Source: Paramecium tetraurelia
Taxonomy: Eukaryota; Ciliophora; Oligohymenophorea; Peniculida; Parameciidae
Assembly: GCF_000165425.1 (NCBI RefSeq)
Contig: NW_001799399.1
Span: 700,196 to 764,195 of the forward strand
Length of the DNA stretch: 64,000 nucleotides
Reading direction: 5' to 3'
Shown piece after piece: positions 13,301-27,290 of the stretch. How positions within the stretch are numbered: position 1 is the stretch's first letter; each line of letters begins with the position of its first letter. A program made the position numbers and the translations under genes. Below the pieces are notes generated by a model, which was given only the letters and a program-made list of their open reading frames with translations, had not been told where the DNA came from and did no database searches.

Positions 13301-16300
13301 TAAGATTCACTGTACTCACATTAGCTATTTTAACATTACTAATCATTATCCACACATTGAGAAGCATTTTAAACCCAAATACAATTTTAATTCTGGGATT
13401 TTAAACACGAATTATAATTTCTATTTTCACAAGGTACATTTATAAATTCATTTAAATACTTCTCACATTTCTCATTTTCCCAAATACATGATAAATGGTT
13501 TTACACTTATAAACATGCTTGTCGATTCATCTATAGACATAAAGAAATCTATATGAATGGTCTTGTTATGTCCTTGGAACACTTGAATTACTTAAGGTCA
13601 AAAAAGTATAAGTCACCTTAGAGTTTTGTACACCCATAATGATTTAGGTTTTATAGATTGCTTAAAGGCTCCAGTGAGCAATATTCAAAATTTGACTTTT
13701 CATTATAAAATAGGTAATAATCTGAATCCTTGAAGAGACAGAAGTAATAATCAAAGATTATATCACTACCAAGGATCATAGTGATAGGATATTTTGGCTT
13801 GCACAATTTTGTATACTCCTAATAATAGCATTCAGATGTGTTATCTGGATTTTCCATAACAGACAAGCATAATTGTTTATTGACATTAAAATACTGCACA
13901 TTCTCACAAAGCAATGGTTGTTTGTAGGTTTTACATTAATCGGAGCCGAATTCTTAATAGCAATGCAATCCTGGAATGTCTTTCAAACAAAAAGTATCCA
14001 AACGTTCGCATTACAATGGCAAAGAGTAACAGAATGGTTCTCCTTAGGTAGTCATTCCGAATTTGCAATTAAAAATAGATTCGCACGTTAGTATTGAAGG
14101 ATGTATTATGTCATCAAACATTTCGCACAACAATCTTGCATCCGAGGCTCCGCAAAATTAATACCAGCTATAATTGTAGTAAGAACATTAGAGAGATCTT
14201 TACAATAAGCAACTATAACTGTCCTGACTAAATGCATTGCAAAGATATTATTCTGAAAAGTTCACATCAACCATTTGACTCTTTGTTAAGAAATTCATTT
14301 TAACGCACTCAAAAGTTGAAACCTAATATATACAAATTGGTTGGTATTGTCTACAAAAGTTTTCTGAAACATAATTAAATTAATCACATTCATAGATATC
14401 AGTATCAAGTATAGTGAAACATTTATTCTGATGGAATACACAGAATTTGGATCTATGTTACAGACATTCTTTAATAGTTAGAGCTTCTTCACAGTCATAA
14501 TCTTAATTAACACATTGATTGTCCAGCCATTGACAATATTAAAATTGGGTTTGACATATTTCGAAACTAACAGATAACCAACAGGGCACTTAACTTACTT
14601 AGGTTACACATCCGTTCTATCCTGCCGCACAGCTGAAGTTACTTGATTAGCAAATCTGCCAGCTCATGGATTCATCAAATTTTTGAGGGCAATCACCAAA
14701 GTATTATCCGCATGCTGAATTAGAGTAATTCCAATAGCAATTCTAAACACCTTAAAAGCAAGCATTCATATTCCTATATTTGCATTCAACATTTAAATTT
14801 TCAAGATTTTGGCATATCTCACCAATAAACACACAGTTTTCATAAGTATACAATAGACATAGCATTTTTGAGGCACCTATTTAGTTACACTTGAATGTAT
14901 TTGAACTTAGAGGTTACTTACATGTTTTACTCTAAACATCATAATAACAAGCATCCATGGCTTTATTACAAATTTATGGATTATAGTATTGCATATCGTA
15001 ATTAGACAAATTATCACAGCTGTCTGAAAATGAGAGGTACATCTATACACACTTTTTGTCCTGTGCAATATGACATATCTAACCGGGTGTCACAATTTGA
15101 TTACATATTTACAGATTACTTTAATGACATTCCAAGACTCCTAACAATTATTACTAATAATCTGAAGGTCCAATTATCAAATTACATCTATTATTACTGA
15201 AATAACAATTTTATTAAGTATAGGCTACACATCTATGCATATTGATCATTCTATTGTATCCACAATCAGAATCAGAAATAGAGGATGTAGATGATACACA
15301 TTGCTAATCAATGACTTCACAAAATTGATCATCTGTTAGAGTCAGGGAAAGATGGGATGCCATTTAAGTGCAAGTATTAAGATTGCTTGTATTCTGATAG
15401 GAATAGCAAGTGGTTTAGAATTACTATTTATATGATCTGCATTTGACTTTGGGATCACTGGGAATGGAACCCCAGAAACAATTCTAGTTTATAGTTGTTA
15501 TGGTAATACACGTTTGATGGGAGATGAATTCAGAATCACAGTTCAAAATATCTAAAGAGTTAATGGCATCCATACACCTGTTTTACACATTGTCAAAATA
15601 ACATTAACCCGCTGATGTGAAACAACCTTAATTGTTAACATAACTATGACAGTTGTCAGCTTGGCCAGAGAGAATCGAGCATCCAAAAACGTTGAAATCA
15701 TATTTGCAACTAAAGTCTTGGCTTGTAAATCTACACACATTTGGACTCACTTTTTAGAATTCATTACAGTAATATTACACAATTAGACTCACTTTCAGGG
15801 AAATGCATTTGTTCTCATTCCATTAACAGTTTTCTTTTTAATTGGATAGACACTATTCCTAATTGATGCCTGGAGTTTCACAACGAAGATCAATCAATGA
15901 TGATGAGTAACAACTTAATGTATCTGGATTGTAGAGACATATTTATGACTCTTAGACTATTCCATATTTACATAAATTTGGATTAACAAACTACATTGAA
16001 TCACAAGAAATAGATTTATTAGTAACATGGATACATCTTTAGAGAGAAGCATCCCATTTTGTATTAGAATTAATTAGAGCAAAACATAATTCCTAATTTA
16101 TTCTCCCATTAATTCCATTATTACATGGCATATTATCCAGGTCATAATCTTTATCTTAAAAGTCAACACAAGGCAGATATAAATTAATGTTTTCACTTTT
16201 ACAAGTCCTTGTAGCCATGTCATAATAGTTGTATAATCCTTTTTGAGACATACACAAATTATAGTTCATGACGATAGATGAAGAGAAGGATTAATAATGA

Positions 16301-17801
16301 GAGAACAAGTTTTAATCTTTAACATTTAAACATTCACCTAAATTCCAAATACAAAATTAATCATAGACACTAACAGAAGAGCAACAAAATATTGAATTGC
16401 AATCTTGACATCTTAATTACTCAATAAATTTGATTTCCTCACACCTCTAAATACTATTATTCCAATAACAATTCATACTCATCTACTAACAATATTTTTT
16501 ATTCATTCCTATTTGATTACACCCACTCAAAGGTATGCAAACTAGAAATATTGATTATTTTGAATCACTTAGATTTCCCAAATTACTACCCAACCATCTG
16601 CATGCTGAATTATTTTCACAAACAGACTTAGATGTCAAATTAGAACACTATTTAGAGCATTGTCCTTTGGGTGTAGAAATATCTAAATAGCAATATTATT
16701 GGGCCACAGTAGCACAACTATAGTGAGTTGCAATACCACTCAATGTCTTACATTCATCAGTCTCTACACTTAAATCGGTATTCATGCATTGGAATTCCTA
16801 TGTGTAATCCACCAAACATTTAATCTCAGTACTCCTGAATCTTTAGCATACCAGACCACTCAAATCCTAACACTACAACTGTTATTTATTGATGTAGGAC
16901 TAATCTGACAATTCATCCAATGTAGTTGGTTCGCATTCTGATTTAGCAAAGACAGTAAGAATTGGATTAGTTGGATGCACATTTAGGTATTTGCAATAAA
17001 CATGATTCACTCCCCGTATTATTCCATTTAAGCTAAATAACTTCAAAAACTTGTTTTCATTTAATATTTCTTAGGCTATGCAACCATACCTTTGAAAATC
17101 ATTAAGTTTGGCTAAGATAATAATTAAATTTTACTGTCAGATATCGATTACTTTGTAGAATATGTATACCATATAAACATTCCATTCGAATCTATAACAT
17201 TATCTTTCAAAGTAGTATCTTGATAGGTCCTGGATTCCGAGAATTCAACACCTGCTTCGATTTACACTTTTCTTTAGGCCTCCGATACAACATCTGGAGA
17301 GTAATCTAAAAGTGTCCATAATAGTGAATGATGAATGATTAGGAATCCTGTTATCCTACTGCACACTGATGCACTCAATTCTAAATTTTGAAATATAGTA
17401 TTGATATTGTTAAATTCTGTTTAATTTAAATATTTGCATTGGTCATCTTCCCATTTACATAATTAATCAGGATTGGTTACAGAGAGACATCCAGACTTTG
17501 ATAATTTATCTGAGCATTTTAGAAAATATTATTCATAAACAGTATGACAAGTCATATCAAATATACACATTGCTGTTGTACCATCTAGTTTCCCAATTTA
17601 TTTGGTACATAGTTTTTCACTCAAAGTTAGATCGCATCCAAATAAATAATTGTTTGACCATTTACAAACTTACCCATTCCATTTACATTGCTCCTCTTTT
17701 ATTATGATGCACTCTTCATATGTGGTTTATTGAACACAAACATCTAAACTTTAAGCATATTTAATTAGGAAAAGAATAATGATGCTTCTTATTAAAAACA
17801 T
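10397..17801 (-). CDS. Paramecium surface-antigen-type (immobilisation antigen-like) cysteine-rich protein
   Basis: Exons on the minus strand are 17801-17135, 17111-12682, 12656-12159 and 12133-10397, separated by introns of 23, 25 and 25 nt. The summed length, 7,332 nt, is a multiple of three: 2,443 residues. It begins with a signal peptide (MFLIRSIIILFLIKYAQS) and ends in a hydrophobic tail (LIGQFILILLFFQ) of the kind replaced by a GPI anchor in this family. In between, cysteines recur every few to 25 residues, with many C-x-W motifs (CKW, CEW, CYW). Size, cysteine density and both ends fit the Paramecium surface antigens, which coat cell and cilia and are expressed one at a time. I did not see tandem near-identical central repeats. 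It is divergent from the E3 ligase gene over 265 bp. A non-serotype member of the same family is the main alternative. Confidence 0.8.
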
Positions 17802-18066
17802 TGTTTAATACTATTATGTTTAATATAATTTCATTAAATGCAATTGAATATAATATATAAAATATGAATAGGAATCAACTTCTTAAGAATGATTATTCAA
17901 ATATATTTTTGTCTATGTATTTATGTTAATATAATTATATATTAATTAAGTTTATTTATAATCCTAATATCTAATATAAACTATTAATTCTGGTATGATT
18001 CTATTGAGCAATTTGATAATGAATCTGTAAAATGTGGAATTCAAATAAATAAATTTCTACAAAATA

Positions 18067-21000
18067 ATGATGTCAATTTTGGATGTCGAATAACTATGCT
18101 CAAATCAAACTCAGCCTATTGAACCCGAATAAATTTTTATAAAATATATATCTGATAGGCCTGATCATCTGAATTTTTGGAAAATAGCCATAAAGATTGA
18201 AAAGAATGTTTGCAATCAAGTAATCTCTTAAGGATAATTGGCATTCAAATGTTCTACGTGTTTTGGTGGTACTCCACATTTATTTTGTTCTTAATGTTTT
18301 AATATTGAAAGACATAAAAGTATACATTTAATATATATCCAAGATCATAACTGTTACTATACTGCAATCACAGGTAACTGTAGCTGTGGAAGTTTTGCAC
18401 CTGAATAGAATTGCGAGGTTCATTAAACATTAAAAGAATAGAACTTAAACTAATTTGAAGTGATACCAGCTGATTTAGCAGAAAAGATTGAGTAATTCAT
18501 TATGACTACAAGTTCAGTTTATAACTAAGTCATGAAACAAATAGAAATGTAATGGCATAATTATAGACAGGCAATCATGTAATTGTATCATTTGTGTCAA
18601 AAGTTTAAAATCAGTTAAATCTAATAAACTATAGACTAAAGGATAAATTATAAAGACTATTACAATTTATTAGTCAAAAGTTAATGCCTTCATTAAACCA
18701 TATTTAATATTATTGATTGGTTGACCAAAGACAGAGAAGTATTTCAAAATCTGATTGCCAATATATTCCAAAACCAATTACCAAATTGCACCTATTCTTT
18801 ATATGAAAGTCTCATAAGACATTAAACATTATAAGAAGCAGCATCACCAGAGTTACCATTCTTTATTGGAAATATAATAGAAAGGTTGGCCTCAAATTCT
18901 AATTTCTTTGAATTTATATGCAAAGTTAATCTCAAAGTATTTTCAAGCCTATTTTTACTTGCTAAAAATGCATCAACAAAGACTGCTGATACTATTTTTG
19001 ATTACGTTGATTTGTTAAATGAATAGTAGAATAATATTGATCCTTAGTATGCTAACAAGAATAAGAAAAAAATAGAGGAGGTAAATAAAAACGTTGAAAC
19101 ATATTTGCAAGAATTACAACAAGATAATTTTACATCTTACAGTTACATTCCGTGTGAGCTTATTACATGGTTTAGGTAATCTACTAATGAAATCGCAATG
19201 AAGGCTCTAGTAGATAATTTAGATTAAATTCAAGTCTTTGATCTTTTGGAAGACGTCTACAGTTAACTCCATGTTCCATTAGGAGAAATGTAATGTTATC
19301 CTTGGGAAGTAATTAAATTCTTTGGACCAAAATTTAGAAGCCCCCAGTTTGACCAGTTTAATATGATTTCATTGAAAAATGCTTTAGGAACTGATTATGA
19401 TAAATTTAAAACTCAGAATGCTGATTTGAATCTGATCAAAAATTTTGACTATGGAAAATGTTTATTAACTAAACTCATTAATTGCTTAGGCAAGGCTTCA
19501 CTATCAAATTTACCAAATAAACCTTTTGATTATAAATTCTCAATGAATGAAGATGTTGATTTAAAATATTACATACACTTTGAGGGAGAATTCATTAAAG
19601 AAATAGAAAATGCAATTATTAGCTTGTTTTGTGATTCTGAAAGTACTCCATAACTGGAAATGAACTTCATTTCAGTAATCCTCGTCTAAATCTATCAGTT
19701 AATTAAAAATAAAAGAAATTTTGGAGTAAAACTAGAGACTCTCCTGGCCTAAAAATTCTCTCAATACATAGATTAAGAAGAAGATTCTTCAATCAAATTG
19801 GCAAAAGCTAGAAAAATGTATTGTTATTTCATTAAAAATGCCTCCATTTTAGATAAATTGTTTATCAAAATTCTAAGTTTGCATTTGTCTCTTAAAGAAT
19901 ACTCAGAACCTCAACAATTTCTAGATTTCCTATAGTCAATTTTAGATGATTCAATATAAGTAATTAAATAGAATTTTTAATAAATTTTATAAAGATGCAT
20001 CTAGAAATTTACTACTGTTTGGACAATGATTGATGATAATGTAGATTAAATGTATTACGGTTTAAAAGAAAACAATTTGAGATCAAAACTAGAGTCGTTA
20101 GATACTGCTTTTGGAAAACTATATATATATTTATTTGGTGAAGAAGGCATGCTAGATGTCTATAAGGCTATAAACAATATGCTCCTTCCAGATATTACGA
20201 TGCAGTGCTCCATCACCTAGTAATTAATTAATTAAACTATAGTTTATATCTACTGAGGATGATTGCATCAGATCTTGATATTTATAACTCATCCATATTT
20301 TACTTTTCTAAATAAGAATGCCTCCCTACGATTCTTCATCAAGCACTCTAAAGAATACTTCAAATTATTATGAACGTAGAAGGATAGACCACGTTCTAAA
20401 CACTACAATAAAGATTTGAAGAATTTGGAATTACCTTCCCAAGAAAAAAGAGTTTTGTTTTTAACTTCTTAGAATTAGATGAAAACACTAAATTACTTAA
20501 GCTGAAAAGCGAATATCCTCCTCTCTATGATCCAATTATTTTTGCTTCAAATTCAGAATTAAAGAAAATAGTTCTGAAAACTTTACAATAAAAAGGCACC
20601 GAAAATAAGACTCTGCTCTTTGGAAATGGATTGTATTCGAACATAAAATAATATGATTAAGAAAATTAGTATTTAATCTAAAAGAAAATACTCAATTATT
20701 TATCCTCCAAATAGAATCTTATAGATAATCTATAATTTTTATCGAAATACAATAACAGTGAAGACGAAACTGCAATTTTTATATAAAATTTATTGTTAGC
20801 AGCCTCATATTTTAGAATTGAAGAACTAAAAAGCAATAAAATACTTATTCTTTAGCTCTTACACAAATTACATCAAGATTCAAAGTCCGAAAACAATAAA
20901 TTATAGTATGCCTTGTTAATTGAGCAATCCAAAAAACTCTCATTTTTACAAGACGATCTGTTATTTACAAAAATCTAAGCTAAACCGGACCAATCTTAAA

Positions 21001-22379
21001 TGTAATAAAATACAGTTATAAACTCAATCTAACAAAGTAATTAATAGTAATGTGATGGCTGCAAACTCTAATTATAAGATAAATTTTGTATTCCACTATT
21101 ATTGTTCAAGAAGAGCAATAATAAACATTTGTCTATGCCTGAGACATTGATCTCGTAACTGAATAACCAGGATCATAATTTACTTCAAATAAGTGTAAAT
21201 GGATGTTCACACTATTACCATCCAAATTGTATAATGCTAAACCAACAATAATAATTTTACAACTAACTTCCTGGATGGTATAAACAGGTCTGTAGATTGT
21301 GTAATCATCCATTCAATATACAAATGCCATCGCATAAAGTAATCTCCTAATTAGAAGTTCAATTTTTTAATAAGGCTCTTCTAGATAGTGTCAATGAAAA
21401 TGGATTATGGGAGTATTTAGTAAAATCAAATTAAAACCAACATCAAAACATCATTATCGAAATTTACATTTAAATCATAATTGATTTGTTATAATAATTA
21501 TTTATTGACACCAAAAGATTCAGAGATCTAAACAGAACAATTGTGTTAAATTAGGTTATTTATTTATTGGAACAAACTATAATGATATATTAATCATCAC
21601 TTTTTAAAATACAACCTAAAGCCTATAAATTTAATGCAGGTATATCGATAATCTTTGATATCCTCAATTCCATCAATAATAATATCATTATTACTTAAAA
21701 TAAATTACAATTAAAAAAAGAGATACTATCAGTGGCACTTAACTAAAAATATGATTAATACAGATAAACCTTATTGGATATATTTGGTATCTCTACCTAA
21801 GAAGTCTAAGAGTTTTAGGATCCAAATAAAATTTAGATTGAGGAATCAGATCCTCTCATAGAATATTATTAAAAAATCTATGAAAAATTTTAAGAAAGGC
21901 TCAATACTTAATTAGGCGAGAATTTTGCTGAGTTCCATAAGAAGTATTTTACTAAGGGATGTGAATTATGCAAATATCACAATGCATAATTTGAAAATAA
22001 TTAGGATATTCTTGTATGTGTAATTTGTGAAAAAGTGTTTTGTATGAAATAATGCATAAGATCTAAATTCGGAAATTTGAACCAACATGCAATTTAAGAA
22101 CACTCTGGAGGATCCTTTTTTATAAGTCTAATCACTGGGTAGATTACTTTAATCCAGCATCCTATATCATTGCATTCTGCTTTTGATTTATTTTATTTTG
22201 ATAACTTTGGAGTAGAGAAAATAAATTCAGTGGCAGTTGAGAAGTGGTCAAAGTTCGAGACAAATCAACAGGTTCTCAAGAAGATTGTTGAGTTAATTAT
22301 CTATAGCTAATATGGGATTACGATAAGTAATAAAAAATTAGAGAACAGCTAAGGTATAACAACAGATGGAAGATTATGA
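18067..22379 (+). CDS. UBR1-type E3 ubiquitin ligase (N-recognin)
   Basis: Exons 18067-20219 and 20243-22379, with a 23-nt intron at 20220-20242, give 1,429 residues. A UBR box starts at about residue 62: CSTCFGG, FCSQCFNIERHKSIH, CSCGSF and CEVH carry the zinc-binding Cys/His of the family. An atypical RING begins near residue 989 (CDGC ... GCSHYYHPNC ... CRLCNHPF). The C-terminal part has a further Cys-rich domain (CELCKYH, CVICEKVFCMKQC, QEHSGGSFF) like the UBR C-terminal domain. This order, UBR box - helical middle - RING - C-terminal domain, is that of UBR1/UBR2, which recognise N-degrons and ubiquitinate the protein for proteasomal degradation. Start choice: two adjacent ATG codons; the first is given. 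Confidence 0.85.
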
Positions 22380-22447
22380 TTATAAATAAGTATAATATTA
22401 ATGTAAAACAGGAAAAATGTAATTTGTTGTATAAATTTAATTGTTGT

Positions 22448-24842
22448 TCATATAATGTTTTATACCACTTATCTAAATACAAGGCCGGCAAATAAATTCT
22501 TTTTATTCGATACTTTATCTAGTAGTCTCTGTAATAATTGTTGTTTGTTCACAATTTTACTAATTTTGGTGATGTTATCATGAGGGTAATAGAATTCATA
22601 TTCTTCGACTTTGTCTATATCAAAGTCATTGTAATGTTCATCTTGAGGTAGGGTATTTTGAGAAAGCGAATGCTAATGGTCGTTGAATTAAGAGAAACTC
22701 TGCCTCCTTGCCTGAGGAGATTGGTATTTATCTTCTTCTTCATCACTTTACTGTTGTTGCTCATAACCTGGGTACCCAATTTTGTTCAGGAATGCTTAAT
22801 CAATTTGGACTCCTAATTGTGTCCTCATTTTGATGATGTGATCATAGGCTCCATTGAGGACACCTGTTCTTTGCTATTTGTATTTAGACTTTTTTCTGGC
22901 AAAGGTTTGTCTGCTCTGTACATGGTTGCTATGACAAGCAGCTAACACTTTGTAGGTATTTTTTTTAAAGAAAACAAGAGGGCAATTTTTAAATTAATGA
23001 TGAGACTGGCAAGCCTCACAAATAATCAGATTTGTGTTTTGACCAAAAACAGTATTGTCTATGGCATACCGGTATTGTTCAAAACTAGATCGATGATTTT
23101 GGATGATAGATTGAAATTCAGAGAGATTCAAGTAGGCTACTTGAACAAAGGAGGATGCAACAATATTATATTGCATAAAGTCTTGATAAAAGAATTCTCT
23201 TTCGCAGAGTAGATTTCCTTATTGATATCTTTTGATTGATTTTTCCAATATGAGAGATTTGACTTGTCCTGCTAATACAATGTATAATTGATTTGGCAAT
23301 TCATCCTTCCTAAATGTGTGATAAGAATGAATACCTAATGATAACCTCTTCAGGAGCGAATGTTCTTTCATGAATACAAAAACATAGCTTCTTGATGAGA
23401 TCATCGGAGAAATTGGTTCCAAACAATTTGGAATGTTTAAGATAACGATAGTACATTGCAATTTGGACTTCCTATTTGAGTTTGGGATTGAGTTGTCCCA
23501 TGAGTTCATCCAAATCCAGTTCCTCGTCCTACTTAAATTACAAATAGTATTCGATGTATTTGCGAACTCTAAACTGTAATTGAGTATTCAATCCTCTCTA
23601 CTTAATATGATTACTCACTAATCTCAATCTGGAATTGTTGATGTTAGTTTACTCAGCCATTTTATAGAAAATACTTTATATCATTCCTAATGCGTACCCA
23701 AAAACTCCAGTGACCAAGAAAGTGATGATAGTGACTAATATTTTCTCAGGGGTTGTAACTGGAACAATATCGCCATATCCAACAGTCATTGATGTGATAG
23801 TAATCCAATAGAGTGAATTGAAATATTTGGTGTACAAATCCTCATCAAATATATTCTATTGGTGTAACCAAGTGTGAGTGTAACCTTGGTCTACTTCATA
23901 AAGGGCAAAGTAGTGGAATAGACAAGCACAAAAATGAGAAATCAACAGCAACGAATAGATTAGACAAAATAGTTGATAGATGATTGCACTCTTCTCCTTG
24001 AAATTGGATATCTCCTCAATTACTATCATTGTTCTTCTGACTCTTGTCATTCGAATCAACATCAGATAGTTTGCAGCCGAATATCCCATCCAAGATAAAA
24101 TGAAGGGCAAAACTATTGCCAAATCCAATAGGAAGTCACCCTTTATGTAATGCCAAAAGATCTTCGCTTTATTTCTTTGCAGTATTCCTCGGTCGTAATA
24201 TCCTTTGAAGAATGTTAGGATTAAATCAATCAAAAATATACAACTCGGCAATGTGCTAAAAAGAGTAAAGATGCTACCCATATCGTCTTCATTGAGATTA
24301 AATGACAACTACAAAGGCACATAGAAGATATTGGCGATTGTCACCAACATCATCAATAGATCCCATACGAAAAGGAACTTATCTGCAGGTAATAGAACCG
24401 TTTCATCACTTTTCAGAAAACACCAAAAACGCCACCATAATGGATTGCTGGCATGAGCCTCATATTTTATTTGTATCCACTAACTTAATTGAAATTTAAT
24501 TACTCTTGTGGGTTTTTGAAATAACATATAATTATTTAGATAATATTGAAATGAAGAAGCCTTATCTCTAATTAATAGAAAGATGCTTTTCTTCAACAAT
24601 TTAAATCTGTATGTCGTCGAACTGTGTTTAAGACGAGTAATGAAAATCGTTATTTTCTATATGATCCTTAACGGTTTGGATTTCCACACTCTATTAATAT
24701 ACTCTATCTATTGTTACGAGCTGTTTTCTAACATCTCCAATTGCCTGTCAACTTTATTGAGTGCATCCAATTCGATCTCCTGATCCTCCATCTTCTCCTG
24801 CTCTTCCTTCCTGAATCTAATCTTTTAGAGTCCGGGTATCAT
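22448..24842 (-). CDS. Six-transmembrane K+ channel with cyclic-nucleotide-binding-type C-terminus
   Basis: Exons 24842-23335 and 23309-22448, with a 25-nt intron at 23310-23334, give 789 residues. Membrane segments run from about residue 150 (VWDLLMMLVTIANIFYVPLQ) onward. An arginine-bearing S4 (MLIRMTRVRRTM) is followed by S5, and by a pore with the K+ selectivity signature TVGYGDI at about residues 353-359. A C-linker and a cyclic-nucleotide-binding-like fold follow (ERTFAPEEVIIR, ELPNQLYIVLAGQV), then a charged Q-rich tail. This is the EAG/CNG/HCN-like family, which is greatly expanded in Paramecium and controls ciliary and somatic membrane potential. Whether it really binds cAMP/cGMP cannot be decided, since the usual FGE/RTA phosphate cassette is not obvious. 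The gene is convergent with the E3 ligase (68 bp apart) and divergent from the carboxypeptidase. Confidence 0.88.
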
Positions 24843-24900
24843 TAAAAATAAAAATAATGTTTGTTTATTTAATATACGCAAATATACGTATTAATAATGC
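24843..24900. promoter_or_regulatory. 58-bp spacer between two divergent start codons
   Basis: The start codon of the K+ channel (24842, minus) and that of the carboxypeptidase (24901, plus) are separated by only 58 AT-rich bases. Both 5' UTRs and any promoters must lie here or inside the neighbouring coding sequence. I see no recognisable motif beyond an AT-rich composition. Confidence 0.55.
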
Positions 24901-26577
24901 ATGAATAAAAAATTGCAATTAATCACTACTCATAACTATTCCTTAATAAATTATCTTAAAGTATTCCAAAAGAAGCTACAACTCCTCGACACCACCATCC
25001 AACCCCAATCAAATTAACAAAACGGACAACTCACTTTCATTACAAGTTCAATTTAGATATACTCCTTATATGATTCCTCCAACTTGTTCTATCTCACAGA
25101 AGACAACGACACAATTAATATATTATTAAATAGTGATTCAAACACCAACGGATGCACACAATGGTTTCATTTTCAGGTTTAAGCATTAAAACCTACAGTA
25201 ACAATAAAATTTAAAATATTAAATAATCGAAGAAGGCAATAGTTATTGACTAATTTTAAACCCTACACATCCAAATCAACCTGCTTTGATTTGCACTACT
25301 ACAAAACCAACATCCATCATCCCTACTATGCAAATGACGACGCCTAAATAGCAAAATACCAACAGTTAATGCACTTCTACACTCTAGAGTTTAAATTCAC
25401 CTTTTAAAACGATGAAATAGTTACCTTTGCATACGCTCAACCCTACCCCCTCTCTAGAGCGCTTTCCTTAACTGATTATAAGACAGTTGGATACACATAA
25501 CTAAATAACCCAATCATACAAATTAAAAGAGGTAAAGCCAAATAATATGTGGTAATCTTGGCTAGATAACATCCTAGCGAAACCAGTGGGTCTTTCGTAG
25601 TTGAACAGCTAATAAATATAATCAACTCTTCCAAATATCGATATATCATATACCCTATGGTAAATCCAGATGGAGTTTTCTTAGGCAATAGTCGCTGCAA
25701 TTTACATGGTGTTGACTTAAATAGAAAATGGATTAATCCCCAATTATCATCCGAACCAGAGATCTACTATATCAAATCATCTTTAGAGAAGTACAAATAG
25801 AAAATTACAATGATGGTCGATCTGCATGGTCATTCAACCAAATAACACTACTTTATATATGGGTGTGCCAATAATTAAAATAACAATAATGAAATTAAGA
25901 ATTTTATAGCTAAATTTTAGAATCACTCTTTATTCCATATGAAGCATTGCTCTTTAGAAACTTAAGCCAATAGAAAGAGCACTGCCAGATAGACATTCTG
26001 GTATCAATACAAGGTGTAGTTCTCAATTACTATTGAAATTAGTTTATTCGGTTCATTAAATGGCAGATTCAGTGATTCAGATTACAAAGAGATTGCACAA
26101 CAAATATATGATTCTATTGAAAAGTGCAATGAACCCATAGCTGATCAGACTACATTGCCAGTGATTGATTGTTTGGGTAATGATTAGGATGAGTCGGATA
26201 GCGAATGCGAATAGGATTTCGTTTTTGAGGTAGCTTAGAAGAGAGACAGTTACAAGGAACCCAAGAAATTCTTGTTCAAGTAGAAAACCATACAGACTGA
26301 GACTCAATGTGTTTAGTAGGAACAATAATTAAAGAAATTGTTATTGCCTCAAATAAAGAAGATCAAATCGATGACCAAGTCAGAACACAAATCTTCAACT
26401 AAAATGGAGTTTGAAAATCAGCTGAAAGTCAAATAAGATTCATTTTAAAAAAATTTTAATATCATAAATTATTTCCCTTAAAGAAATACTCAACCCAAGA
26501 GAATGAGTTCTATAAAGAAAGATTTGAATTTAAATAAATGCCCTTAGATAAAGGTAGATTAAATGAAAAATTATTGA
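24901..26577 (+). CDS. Cytosolic carboxypeptidase (CCP/Nna1 family, M14), tubulin-processing type
   Basis: A single intron-free frame gives 558 residues. The N-terminal beta-sandwich domain typical of CCPs shows TQWFHFQV. The M14 catalytic domain follows with HPSE (zinc ligands H224 and E227), NPDGV and GVDLNRKW (substrate-binding Asn/Arg), VDLHGHS (third zinc ligand H309) and ITIEISLFG with the likely catalytic E379. All catalytic positions are present. CCPs trim glutamates from tubulin tails, including side chains made by polyglutamylases, mainly in axonemes and cortical microtubules. The last 130 residues are a basic, Q/K-rich extension of unknown role. The start was chosen as the first ATG giving the conserved N-terminal domain; the next frame over runs into TGA. 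Confidence 0.9.
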
Positions 26578-26598
26578 ATGTTATAAAAATCAATTAAG

Positions 26599-27290
26599 TC
26601 ACTTATGTTTGTAGTAAATATTTTTGGACTTTCTACAATCCAAGCAATACCATTTACTATTAGGAACTGTTAATTCTAATTAGGCTGGATCACAAAAAGT
26701 GTGGCAAAATGTATCATTACATTTATCACATATCAGCATCAAATAAGGAGTATGGGAACCTAAGCAAACTTGGCATCTCTCCTCATCCTCATAGTCATCT
26801 TCAGATTCGTAAAATTCATCTTCCTCTTAATTCCATTTCGGCAAATTTAAATTTAATTTTAGTGGATTGTTTTCCCTTTTCCCATCTTTAATAGGATAGA
26901 TGAATTTGAATTTTGCCCTGCAACAGGGACATTATGTCTTATACTTCTCTGCCCATTCCTTAATACAAGTTAAACATATCTAATGATTGCATTTATCCAC
27001 CTCACAAACCTTTTATACATCATCCAGATTCATCAAACAAATAGGACATTCCTCTTGTGTTTATTATTATAATCTAGTTTTCCTCTTTTACCCCGAGATA
27101 AAGTGCTTGGGCAAAGTTTTCGAACTTGGTATTTACTATTAATCAATTAGGATCATTATCTTACTTATTTTGGTAATATCGTCACAGTCTCTTTAGTATC
27201 TGGACTATCAAGGATCAATCTCTTTTTTCTTTATTTATCATTCTGCCATTCGCTTTATTTATTTTGTATTTGATTAGACCTTCTCGACAT
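26599..27290 (-). CDS. RING plus PHD finger protein
   Basis: Exons 27290-27165 and 27135-26599 with a 29-nt intron give 220 residues. A RING finger comes first: CPICLMNL, then CNHQICLTCIKEW and CPCC. After an acidic linker a PHD finger follows: CQVCLG, LICDKCNDTFCHTFC and WYCLDC, which is the Cys4-His-Cys3 pattern. The RING-then-PHD order resembles the N-terminus of PHRF1-type proteins. Likely role: a chromatin-reading ubiquitin ligase in the nucleus, by family analogy only. Its stop codon is 21 bp from that of the convergent carboxypeptidase. Confidence 0.8.
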
